Origin: Spirochaetales bacterium
GTDB lineage: Bacteria; Desulfobacterota_D; UBA1144
Length of the DNA stretch: 9,883 nt
Assembly: GCA_002730475.1 (NCBI GenBank)
Contig: PCAG01000007.1
Coordinates: 1 to 9,883, forward strand
Reading direction: 5' to 3'
Positions 1 through 6,738 of this stretch are shown here, in pieces; position 1 is the stretch's first letter; every line of letters starts with the position of its first letter. A program made the position numbers and the translations under genes. The notes beneath the pieces are model-generated. The model worked only from the letters and a program-made list of their open reading frames with translations, was not told where the DNA came from and made no database searches.

Positions 1-510
1 TTTAAATTTACTAATTTTCCCATTTAACGAACCATCAAAAAATTTATCTTCTACTTGCAGAACCAAACCTCCAATAATCCCGGGATCTTCGTTGAAACTT
101 AGCTCGAGGTTCTCACCCCAGATGCTTTTTAAACTGTCTCTAATAAGATTTAGTTTTTCTGTTTGTTTAGTATTTATGGTTGTAACTTCAATTCTAATCT
201 TTCCTAAAACTTTTCTTAATTTTTTTAAAAAGAATTCCCTTGAATCGATAAATGATTCTAAAAGATTAAATTCAATTAGTATCTCTAGAAATTTCCTAGT
301 ATGTTTGCAATCCAGAACAATATTAGAAATCAAATCAGCCTTTACAGACGAAGGATAAATATTATTAATTAGGCAGGATTTTATCATATTATTAGAATTG
401 AATACATCAACAAAATTTGAAAGACCCCTATAAACCTGTTCAAGCTCGTCTTTTGAAAGAGATTCAACCGTAAGTGCTTGAAAGAAATCGTTAACCGTTG
501 CTGACGGCAT
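1..510 (-). CDS. atpH: ATP synthase F1 subunit delta, 3' end beyond the window
   Basis: The delta subunit is the cytoplasmic part of the peripheral stalk; it ties the top of the F1 alpha/beta ring to the b-type stator subunits. Reading the minus strand from the ATG at 510 gives 170 open codons with no stop before the window edge. The family is usually about 180 residues, so only a few residues should be missing. The start reads MPSATVNDFF. Near the end of the visible part lies the family's C-terminal signature: DPGIIGGLVLQVEDKFFDGS, followed by a Leu-Asn-Gly-Lys segment. The start is fixed by a very strong Shine-Dalgarno sequence (GAGGAGGT) 8 bases upstream, inside the end of atpF. The gene overlaps atpF by 20 bases, which points to translational coupling and matched stator subunit amounts. 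The F1 genes atpA, atpG, atpD and atpC would be expected beyond the left edge; that is inference from usual gene order. Confidence 0.94.
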   Translation of the reverse strand, partial: MPSATVNDFFQALTVESLSKDELEQVYRGLSNFVDVFNSNNMIKSCLINNIYPSSVKADLISNIVLDCKHTRKFLEILIEFNLLESFIDSREFFLKKLRKVLGKIRIEVTTINTKQTEKLNLIRDSLKSIWGENLELSFNEDPGIIGGLVLQVEDKFFDGSLNGKISKFK

Positions 511-1006
511 TTTGTTTAACCTCCTCAAAAAATTTCGATATGAGTTTGGTATCTTTATAGTCGTCGATATCGGTCCTCATTTCATGCTGAGCAAGCTCAA
601 TAGCTTTTTTGAGCACCTCAGCTTGAATATCATTTTTAAGTTTAATTGACTCCAATTCGATAATTTCAATCGTATCATTTCTTATTTTGCTGGCTACAGA
701 ATTTGCATTACCTGTAATCTCAGAGACCTTCTTGTTAGTAATTAAATCAATTGAGTGTCTTAGATTATCCAGCTCTGAGTCGATAACATTCATTTTTTCT
801 AAATTTTTATCATATGATTTTTGGGCACTTTCAATAATCCGGCTAGCTTCATCTATCTCATTTCGAATTTTTAAACTTCGTGAAGAGAAAAAATCAGATA
901 TTGGTTTCTTCAGAAAATAATAAAGAACCCCGATGAATATAATTAAATTAAACAAGTGCTTAGAAGCGAATATGAGTTGTCCAACTATGTTTAGTTCTTC
1001 CGCCAT
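491..1006 (-). CDS. atpF: ATP synthase F0 subunit b
   Basis: Subunit b (171 residues) forms the membrane-anchored, dimerising rod of the peripheral stalk that holds F1 against rotation. It has the usual plan: a short N-terminus (MAEELNIVGQ), one membrane helix at about residues 16-33, a basic/proline turn (KKPISDFF), then a long charged helical region to about residue 150 that should form a right-handed coiled coil with the neighbouring b' chain. The C-terminal part (about 130-165) is where contact with delta is expected. Its ATG lies one base after the atpF' stop, and its 3' end overlaps atpH by 20 bases, so the three stator genes are tightly coupled. The Shine-Dalgarno sequence is weak (AAGAAG is distant), which fits re-initiation by ribosomes leaving atpF'. 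The assignment rests on architecture and gene order, since b subunits diverge strongly in sequence. Confidence 0.92.
   Translation of the reverse strand: MAEELNIVGQLIFASKHLFNLIIFIGVLYYFLKKPISDFFSSRSLKIRNEIDEASRIIESAQKSYDKNLEKMNVIDSELDNLRHSIDLITNKKVSEITGNANSVASKIRNDTIEIIELESIKLKNDIQAEVLKKAIELAQHEMRTDIDDYKDTKLISKFFEEVKQNAVSNG
519..526 (-). promoter_or_regulatory. strong ribosome binding site of atpH inside atpF
   Basis: On the minus strand this reads GAGGAGGT, a near-perfect complement to the 16S rRNA 3' end, 8 bases before the atpH ATG. It lies within the last codons of atpF, where it encodes Glu-Glu-Val. It is the clearest Shine-Dalgarno sequence in the window; most other starts here have weak ones. 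It supports independent or boosted translation of delta. Confidence 0.85.
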
Positions 1007-1007
1007 T

Positions 1008-1523
1008 TTAATTAACTTTACTTCTTATAAGATTTGATATTTCTTTTATACGCAATGAAATATCATCATTACTTGCCCTAATCTCGTTTATGCTCATGTT
1101 TTTTACCGAGCTTATCAATTCAGAATTCAAATTCTTTCTGGCTTCATTAATGGTATGGATTGACTGATCCTTAGCTTCTTTGATAATCATATCAGCTTGC
1201 CTTCTTGCCTCATTGATTTGTTCATTTGAAGATTGCTCAACTTCTAATTTAAATTCTAATAACCTTTTTTTGTATTCAGAATCTAAGTCTTCGGACTGTT
1301 CTCTCATGCTTTGGGCCCTTTCTATTCTTACAGAAGTTTCTATATCCCTATCTTCTTTCAAATTAAGTAATGGTTGAAACAAAAATTTATTAAGAAATAG
1401 GATTATAAAGATAAAAAGTGAAAGCTGAATAAAGAACGTACCATCAACTTGCAACACATTAGAGCTATCAGCAGAGAAGGCTTTAAGACTAAATAAGAAT
1501 AAAAAAAGAGGAAAAAATCTCAT
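1008..1523 (-). CDS. atpF': ATP synthase F0 subunit b' (second b-type chain)
   Basis: This 171-residue protein is a second b-type stator chain, expected to pair with the product of the next gene as a b/b' heterodimer, as in alphaproteobacteria, cyanobacteria and several deltaproteobacterial lineages. After a motif resembling the b' start (VLQVDGTFFIQL) there is a membrane helix at about 31-48, then FQPLLNLKEDRD and a long charged helical region rich in Glu, Arg, Lys and Ser. Before the conserved part is an extra hydrophobic N-terminus (MRFFPLFLFLFSLKAFSA) that resembles a cleavable signal peptide, with possible cleavage after Ser17 or Ala18. The ATG at 1523 sits 3 bases after the antiporter stop and has an AGAGA sequence 7 bases upstream. 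Calling this chain b' and the next one b rests on its position first in the pair and on the N-terminal motif. Confidence 0.88.
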   Translation of the reverse strand: MRFFPLFLFLFSLKAFSADSSNVLQVDGTFFIQLSLFIFIILFLNKFLFQPLLNLKEDRDIETSVRIERAQSMREQSEDLDSEYKKRLLEFKLEVEQSSNEQINEARRQADMIIKEAKDQSIHTINEARKNLNSELISSVKNMSINEIRASNDDISLRIKEISNLIRSKVN

Positions 1524-1526
1524 AAA

Positions 1527-2768
1527 TCAATCTCTAAAAAACCGATAAAGAAGGGGCGGAGCAACAAAAGTTGTTAGCATAACCATAACCATTAATGCTG
1601 AATATTCACTTTTGTGCAACACGCCAGAAACAAGTCCCATGGAAGCGAATATGAGTCCAACCTCACCTCTCGGTATCATTCCAATTCCAATCACTAATTT
1701 GTTCGCTTTTAACGAAAAAGCCCCCAAACCGCTAACTAATTTGCCAATTACCGCAACTACAAATAAAACTAAAGCTAAGAGTATAACAGCAATGTTTTCC
1801 TTTACAAAGGGGTTGAAAACAGAAATATCAACAGCAGCTCCTACCATTATAAAGAATATGGGGATAAAGACATCAGCCACTGGTTTTAATCTATCCTCTA
1901 TTAAAGTTTTTTGATTTGTCTTGGCCAACAACAATCCAGCGGCAAAGGCTCCTATAATTGGCGCTAGCCCGGCAAGTTGGCCTAAATAGGCAAAGATAAA
2001 CGTATAAGCAAGTGCTCCAAGAAGCAAACTGCCTCTTGCTTTTAAGCTATGCACGAACATAAAAAGTTTTGATGTAAACAAACCACCAATTACTATAGCT
2101 AAAATCAAAAAGCCTACGGCCTTTGCTGTTATTATTCCTATATCCGTAATTGCAAAAGAGGAAACTCCTTCTCCGGATCCTGTTGTGGCTATCATGCCAC
2201 TAACCACGGCAAGAATGATAAGTCCAATAACATCATCTATAACAGCAGCACCAAGAATAACTCTTGATTCAACTGTCTTAAGCTTGTTCAGCTCCGATAA
2301 GACCCTCGCGGTAATACCCACGCTAGTGGCTGTCAAAGTAGCGCCAATTGTTAAAGCAACGAAGAACAAGCTGGATTCAGATGAAAAATTGAGGAAATTT
2401 AAATCGTTTAAAAACAAAATACAATAAAACCCTAGAAAGAAAGGGGCGACGACACCGATAATAGCAACAATCAACGATGGCAATCCAACACTAAGTAGCT
2501 CTTTGAGGTCCGTCTCTAGGCCAATTTCAAAAAGTAGAATCGCTACACCTACTTCGGATAAAAGGTAAAAGATATCGTATCCCATTTCTCCATAGAGAGG
2601 AATAAGACCTAAGGAACCTAATATTACACCGGCAATTAGTTCACCTAGAACTTCTGGCTGCTTAAACCTTACGAATAAAGAGCTAATCTTCTTTCCGGCT
2701 ATAAAAATAATAGCCAATGTTAGAAAAAAACTTCCAATTGAATAATAATCTGGATTTTCTAATGACAT
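1527..2768 (-). CDS. CPA2-family sodium (or potassium)/proton antiporter, membrane domain only
   Basis: This is a 413-residue, very hydrophobic inner-membrane protein with about 12-13 predicted helices, of the Kef/NapA-like cation:proton antiporter family (Na_H_Exchanger fold). Family features visible are RFKQPEVLGELIAGVILG (34-51), a GATLTATSVGITARVL helix (142-157), GAAVIDDVIGL (173-183) and GMIPRGEVGLIFAS (363-376). The paired aspartates D178-D179 match the ion-binding pair of electrogenic antiporters such as NapA, whereas Kef-type potassium/proton exchangers carry one acid with a neutral partner; proton/sodium exchange is therefore the best guess. The protein ends just after the membrane domain, with no regulatory RCK/TrkA-N domain. 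It starts the operon that continues 3 bases later with atpF'. It is divergent from the ClC gene. Ion specificity cannot be read from sequence alone. Confidence 0.9.
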   Translation of the reverse strand: MSLENPDYYSIGSFFLTLAIIFIAGKKISSLFVRFKQPEVLGELIAGVILGSLGLIPLYGEMGYDIFYLLSEVGVAILLFEIGLETDLKELLSVGLPSLIVAIIGVVAPFFLGFYCILFLNDLNFLNFSSESSLFFVALTIGATLTATSVGITARVLSELNKLKTVESRVILGAAVIDDVIGLIILAVVSGMIATTGSGEGVSSFAITDIGIITAKAVGFLILAIVIGGLFTSKLFMFVHSLKARGSLLLGALAYTFIFAYLGQLAGLAPIIGAFAAGLLLAKTNQKTLIEDRLKPVADVFIPIFFIMVGAAVDISVFNPFVKENIAVILLALVLFVVAVIGKLVSGLGAFSLKANKLVIGIGMIPRGEVGLIFASMGLVSGVLHKSEYSALMVMVMLTTFVAPPLLYRFFRD

Positions 2769-2892
2769 ACCTAGAACCTGGAACGACTAAATTCTCTCAT
2801 GAAACAAACTTGTAGTCAAACTTGGATATTGACTATTTTTTATCTAGAAAATCATTTAAAGTTTACTGGAGAAAGACTTTAAAGAGATATAA
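2769..2892. promoter_or_regulatory. divergent intergenic region between antiporter and ClC genes
   Basis: These 124 bases must hold the promoters of both the antiporter-atp operon (minus) and the ClC gene (plus). For the plus strand I see TTGACT at 2829-2834 but no convincing -10 at the right distance (TCATTT or CATTTA is the best available). The region just before the ClC ATG carries AAAGAGA (2881-2887), a weak Shine-Dalgarno. I see no clear operator palindrome or riboswitch. Confidence 0.5.
2791..2819 (-). promoter_or_regulatory. possible promoter of the antiporter-ATP synthase operon
   Basis: On the minus strand, TTGACT (2814-2819) is followed by a 17-base spacer and GAGAAT (2791-2796). 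The -35 matches 5 of 6 consensus bases and the -10 matches 4 of 6. Transcription would begin near 2784, leaving a short leader of about 16 bases before the ATG at 2768. Predicted by pattern only. Confidence 0.4.
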
Positions 2893-4638
2893 ATGCCAAG
2901 AGGAAGAATACGTCGTTCCATATATAATTTATGGACTAATCAATATACCTATTTCATATTAATCGGTTTTATCGTTGGGATTTGTGCAGGCTTCTCAAAT
3001 CTGATTTTTCATTTCTTATACAATACAATTTCTTCATTATTTCTTTCTCCGCTTGCAGAGAAGAATCTGGTTATTTTCGGAACAATTATTGGTGGGCTTA
3101 TTTTATTTTTTCTGACATATGTTGGTAAGAAAGATGATATTTTAGGATATAAATTTCATAGATTTATCCATAATATTTCTCAAGGTAGCGGAATAATAAC
3201 CGTTAAAGAGACAATAGTTAAAACTTTTTCTCAGATAATATCTTTGGGCTTTGGGGGTTCTGTTGGACAAGAAGGTCCTATGGCACAACTAGGTGGATCA
3301 ATCGGTAGTATCGTGGGACAGAAAATAAGGATAAAAAAGGGTGATTTAAAAATATTTATTGCGTGTGGTATTGCCGGTGCAATAGCAGCAACATTTCATG
3401 CTCCAATAACCGGGGTTCTTTTTGTTGAAGAGGTAACGCTTCTGAGGAACATAAAAATTAGAAGCTTCTTGCCCGTCGTTATTTCGGCAGCAACCGCAAC
3501 TGTAGTGTCGGCATTTTATAGCTCCGAGGACAGTGTATTTTACAATGTTGTCTTTTCGTTAATTAGCTATAAAGAACTCTTCATCTACGCTTTGATGGGG
3601 ATAGTGATAGGTTTTGCCTCAGCTTTCTTTACCAAATTACATTTCAATATAGAGAAAATATTTGAGAATCTCTTTCCTGAGCAAAGAATAAGACCTTTAA
3701 TTGGCGGGGTTATTTTAGGGCTTATTGCTTTTGCACCTTCGGGCTTAGGAATGGATGTCTTAGGCAGCGGCCACGAGGCAATAAAAAAAGCTCTTTCGCA
3801 TGAATATACTTTGTGGATTGCCATTGGAATACTTCTAATAAAACCAATCGCGACATCGATAACCTTAAGCAGTGGATGGCCTGGGGGAATATTTGCGCCA
3901 TCAATATTTATAGGTGCTTTGTGTGGGTATTTATTCGGGTTTGGAGTAGAAAATATTTTTTCTTTTGCTTCTGCGTATGAAGGAAATTTAACAACTTCCT
4001 ATGCAATCGTAGGAATGGGGACATTTCTCGCAGCAATGACTCAGGCGCCTCTAACATCAATATTCTTTATTTTTGAGATAACACAGACGTATGAGGCCGT
4101 TTTACCCATCATGATAAGTTCTGTCATTGGGACATCTATTTATAGATTAATGATAGGAAGATCTTTTGAGGCATGCTATTTAAGAAAAGATAATATCGAG
4201 CTAGTACAAAATGAAGAATCCCACATATTAAGCAATATGAAGGTGAGCGAGATTATGAAAAGAAATGTCGTTACAATCCCGGAAAAAATGTCTCTTGGTA
4301 AGTTTATTGAGTTTCTTCCAACAACTCAACTGACCACTTTTCCTTTAATTGACGAAAATGACAATTTATCAGGAATAATATCCGTTCAAGATTATAGAGG
4401 ATGGGTACTTGAAGATTCCTTAAGAGATGTCGTTGTTATGAAAGATTTAGCCTCAACAAATGTAAACACCGTAACTCCAGAAGAATCCATGCTGGAAGTA
4501 CTTAAGCATTGGGACAAAGGGGATATATTGCCGGTAGTCTCCCAGCCCGGATCAAAAAAAATTATAGGAATCCTATCACGAAGAGATGCGTTGATAGCCT
4601 ATAACAAAGCACTTAGCGAAGAATCCTCAGAGGTTTAA
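2893..4638 (+). CDS. ClC-family chloride channel or chloride/proton exchanger with two CBS domains
   Basis: This 581-residue membrane protein has a ClC domain at about 15-435 and a cytoplasmic tail with two CBS domains (about 450-505 and 513-572), which in this family often bind adenine nucleotides. Clear ClC motifs are GGSVGQEGP (121-129), with E127 as the gating glutamate, and GWPGGIFAP (328-336). Two expected anion-pathway motifs are changed. The position of GSGIP, aligned by its fixed distance to GQEGP, reads GYKFH (85-89). The helix R tyrosine (E. coli Y445) appears to be E426 in GRSFEACYL. An EE pair at 179-180 lies near the internal proton glutamate, but ungapped alignment puts V181 at that site, so channel versus exchanger is undecided. 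Transport would help chloride or pH balance. It is divergent from the antiporter and its stop overlaps the convergent gshA stop. Confidence 0.92.
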   Translation: MPRGRIRRSIYNLWTNQYTYFILIGFIVGICAGFSNLIFHFLYNTISSLFLSPLAEKNLVIFGTIIGGLILFFLTYVGKKDDILGYKFHRFIHNISQGSGIITVKETIVKTFSQIISLGFGGSVGQEGPMAQLGGSIGSIVGQKIRIKKGDLKIFIACGIAGAIAATFHAPITGVLFVEEVTLLRNIKIRSFLPVVISAATATVVSAFYSSEDSVFYNVVFSLISYKELFIYALMGIVIGFASAFFTKLHFNIEKIFENLFPEQRIRPLIGGVILGLIAFAPSGLGMDVLGSGHEAIKKALSHEYTLWIAIGILLIKPIATSITLSSGWPGGIFAPSIFIGALCGYLFGFGVENIFSFASAYEGNLTTSYAIVGMGTFLAAMTQAPLTSIFFIFEITQTYEAVLPIMISSVIGTSIYRLMIGRSFEACYLRKDNIELVQNEESHILSNMKVSEIMKRNVVTIPEKMSLGKFIEFLPTTQLTTFPLIDENDNLSGIISVQDYRGWVLEDSLRDVVVMKDLASTNVNTVTPEESMLEVLKHWDKGDILPVVSQPGSKKIIGILSRRDALIAYNKALSEESSEV

Positions 4639-4646
4639 TTTTTTTT
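4618..4646 (+). terminator. weak possible terminator at the ClC gene end
   Basis: AATCCTCAGAGGTT can fold into a short stem (AACCT with AGGTT, one bulged T, three-base loop) and is followed by a run of eight T after the ClC stop codon. The stem is too short to be convincing. Because the convergent gshA stop overlaps, any ClC terminator has to lie in coding sequence. Confidence 0.25.
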
Positions 4647-5837
4647 CAATAGATAATCTATTTCATACCCAGTTGCTAATGAACCAATTTTTGAAATAAT
4701 CTCCAATGCGGGATTGAGAAAATTTTGGCAATCACTACCGTTTTTATCAAGGCACAAACATTGAAAATACATACCCTTTGTATTTAAATTTTCTACCGAA
4801 CTTCGTAGGTCATTAGTACGATAAAAGCCTCCGACTAATTCCCCATTAATCAAGTAATATACGGGCTCTTTGTTTGAATAAATTGTCTCTACTCCTTCTT
4901 GGATAACAACTTCTTTTAACAGGTTGCCACCTTTTGAGACTTTCATTTTTTTTCTTCCATCTCTGTTCAAACCTATTATGTCTTCGCCCTTCTCAATTTG
5001 CATTACCGACATTCCATAAGTTCCGGTGTTGCTTTTAATAAATAAAATCGGATGTTCCACCTTGTGATAAACCGATAATTCATACAACATTTCCTTAGAT
5101 AAGTTAGCCAACCTTTCTCTATCTTCAGTTATTTCGAAATTTATATCTTCAGCAAGTTGAGTCTGTAAAGAAAAATGAAAAGGATTAATGTTGATAAGTT
5201 CACTAAATTCACTAACTAGCTTATTATAAAATTCAAAATGTATGTTTTTCTTTCTCGAGTGCCACCCTACCTCCGGAGGTGGAGTAACTATCTGTTCCAG
5301 ATTAGATAAAATCGGTGGTGACGAATCGGAAAAATCATTATTAATTAGAATGATATCTGGATTAAAATCCGAAAGAAGTACCCTGTTGTCTTTTCTGACT
5401 ACTGGCTCCGCGGGAACCTGCATCCTCGATGATGATTTGAAATTCATAATTGATTTCTTCTCGGAGATTGCTCCAACTCTGGCTTCGAGACCCGCGTTTC
5501 TCAAAATATTAAGAATCGAAAGTATGTTGTCCCAATAAAAAGGATTTCTAGTATGGAGCTCAGGAATAATTAATACTTTTTTTATTTTTGACTTATGAAC
5601 TACTTTTTTATAGTCCTTAGTCAAGGCAACCGCATTAGATAAGAATCTTTCAGATAAATTATTAAATCCGGCCGGGAAGATATTAGTATCAACGGCTGCA
5701 ATCTTATTCTTGGAAACTCGCAAATCAACGGATGTATAAAAGGGTATTCTTGTTTGTGATTTTTTCCACTCAATCCAAGAATCTATTTCTTTTTTATTAT
5801 CAAGTACCGCTTGATTAATCTTTTCTAAGAATTCCAT
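4635..5837 (-). CDS. gshA: glutamate-cysteine ligase, ATP-grasp (Acidithiobacillus) type
   Basis: The enzyme joins glutamate and cysteine with ATP to form gamma-glutamylcysteine, the first and limiting step of glutathione synthesis in the cytoplasm. The 400-residue protein matches the non-classical GshA family (TIGR02049/PF08886 type as I recall it), not the E. coli or plant types. Marker segments are AAVDTNIFPAGFNNLSERF (47-65), VLIIPELHTRNPFYWD (88-103), the probable nucleotide-binding stretch LFIKSNTGTYGMSVMQIEKG (265-284), VVIQEGVET (310-318) and YYLINGELVGGFYRTND (327-343). I place the start at the ATG at 5837, which leaves a 13-base gap after the upstream gene. An upstream TTG at 5882 would add 15 residues and overlap that gene by 32 bases; neither start has a good Shine-Dalgarno. 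It is last in the purB-Dsb-gshA operon. The glutathione synthetase gene gshB is not in the window. Confidence 0.88.
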   Translation of the reverse strand: MEFLEKINQAVLDNKKEIDSWIEWKKSQTRIPFYTSVDLRVSKNKIAAVDTNIFPAGFNNLSERFLSNAVALTKDYKKVVHKSKIKKVLIIPELHTRNPFYWDNILSILNILRNAGLEARVGAISEKKSIMNFKSSSRMQVPAEPVVRKDNRVLLSDFNPDIILINNDFSDSSPPILSNLEQIVTPPPEVGWHSRKKNIHFEFYNKLVSEFSELININPFHFSLQTQLAEDINFEITEDRERLANLSKEMLYELSVYHKVEHPILFIKSNTGTYGMSVMQIEKGEDIIGLNRDGRKKMKVSKGGNLLKEVVIQEGVETIYSNKEPVYYLINGELVGGFYRTNDLRSSVENLNTKGMYFQCLCLDKNGSDCQNFLNPALEIISKIGSLATGYEIDYLLKKN

Positions 5838-5850
5838 TTCGAAAAAATAA

Positions 5851-6738
5851 CTACTCGGAAGATTGTTCAATTGCTTTGACAATCTTTAAAAAAGTATTCC
5901 CATCACCACCCGATACCATATAACCATTCACGATAAACGTTGGTGTTGAATTAATACCAAGAGTTCTAGCCTCATCTAGATCAGCTTTGACGATAGCAAC
6001 ATATTCATCATCCTTGTATGAATCAAGACATTCTTCATATGAAAAATCGAGATTGGCGTCATTAAAAAATTGTGCAATATCTTCTTTGAAAGATTGTTCC
6101 TCAATCTTATCTTGCGAGCTAAAGATTAAGTCATGTGCTACCCAGAATTTTTCACTACCAAATCTATCATTAATACAAGTCGTATAATAGGCAGCATCAT
6201 CAGCCCACTTGTGAAAGCTTAGAGGAAAATGTTTGTAATAAAAGGTAATTTTTTCGCTATACATTTCTTTTAATTTTGAAACAATATTATGTGTCGCGAT
6301 TTTACATGCAGGGCATTGGAAATCTGAGTACTCTATTACTTTGATTGATTCTGGATTGTTGGATCCATAACTTGGGGTATTTGATAAATTTATATTGTTC
6401 ATTATTGTTTTATTTCGCGATGGTCCAGAAAAATTATACAGCTGAGGATTGAAAATAATATGATTACCATCGTTTGAGATTAAAAAAGACAGCTGCTGTG
6501 TTTCATCCAATTTCTTAAAAAGTATCGAGCCCTCTTGAAGTCCTTTTATAGGAGAAGCCTTAAGGGGGGTAATTGATATTAGTGCATCATTCGGGATGGT
6601 GTCTCCAAAGTGTTCTCTGAATTTTTTTAAAACTTCTTCCTTTGTAGTATTTGATTGATTTGTATTCGTGTCCCTTACGTAATCACAACCAATAAGAAGA
6701 AATACTAATAGGAGGCCAAATTTAAATATGTTTCTCAT
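5851..6738 (-). CDS. Dsb-like thioredoxin-fold lipoprotein with DsbC-like N-terminal region
   Basis: This is a 295-residue envelope protein likely to form or repair disulfide bonds. Residues 1-18 are a lipoprotein signal ending in LLIGC, with C18 the lipidated cysteine. Asp19 at position +2 is the inner-membrane retention signal in E. coli, so the protein probably faces the periplasm from the inner membrane. Residues about 52-105 (SPIKGLQEGSILF, then SNDGNHIIFNPQLYNF) resemble the DsbC/DsbG N-terminal dimerisation domain. From about 131 there is a DsbA/thioredoxin_4 domain with active site CPAC (142-145, in SDFQCPACK) and cis-proline P266 in TPTFIVNG. Two more cysteines, C188 and C237, could form a second, structural disulfide. 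The ATG overlaps the purB stop by 4 bases (ATGA). Oxidase versus isomerase cannot be decided from sequence; electron partners DsbB or DsbD are not in the window. Confidence 0.87.
   Translation of the reverse strand: MRNIFKFGLLLVFLLIGCDYVRDTNTNQSNTTKEEVLKKFREHFGDTIPNDALISITPLKASPIKGLQEGSILFKKLDETQQLSFLISNDGNHIIFNPQLYNFSGPSRNKTIMNNINLSNTPSYGSNNPESIKVIEYSDFQCPACKIATHNIVSKLKEMYSEKITFYYKHFPLSFHKWADDAAYYTTCINDRFGSEKFWVAHDLIFSSQDKIEEQSFKEDIAQFFNDANLDFSYEECLDSYKDDEYVAIVKADLDEARTLGINSTPTFIVNGYMVSGGDGNTFLKIVKAIEQSSE

Noticed and set aside
92..358. An 88-codon open frame on the plus strand opposite atpH.
   Set aside because: The minus strand carries a clear delta subunit with family signature; this frame has no ribosome binding site or recognisable motif.
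963..1656. An identical 15-base string (gaagcgaatatgagt) occurs at 963-977 and 1642-1656.
   Set aside because: Both copies encode the common hydrophobic peptide LIFAS in unrelated genes (atpF and the antiporter); nothing around them matches, so it is chance with shared codon use.
2769..2892. A riboswitch (for example fluoride or other ion-sensing type) before the ClC gene.
   Set aside because: The region is too short and AT-rich, and I see no conserved riboswitch core or stable stacked hairpins; it is better explained as two simple promoters.
3184..3195. GSGI at ClC residues 98-101 as the canonical chloride filter motif.
   Set aside because: It lies only 27 residues before GQEGP, whereas the filter serine motif is about 40 residues before it in ClC proteins; GYKFH at 85-89 has the right distance.
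5242..5538. A 98-codon plus-strand frame opposite gshA.
   Set aside because: Its protein resembles nothing known and the opposite strand encodes conserved GshA motifs; open antisense frames are common by chance.
5838..5882. A longer gshA beginning at TTG 5882.
   Set aside because: It uses a rare start codon, overlaps the upstream gene by 32 bases and has no better Shine-Dalgarno; the ATG at 5837 gives a natural 13-base gap. It cannot be fully excluded.
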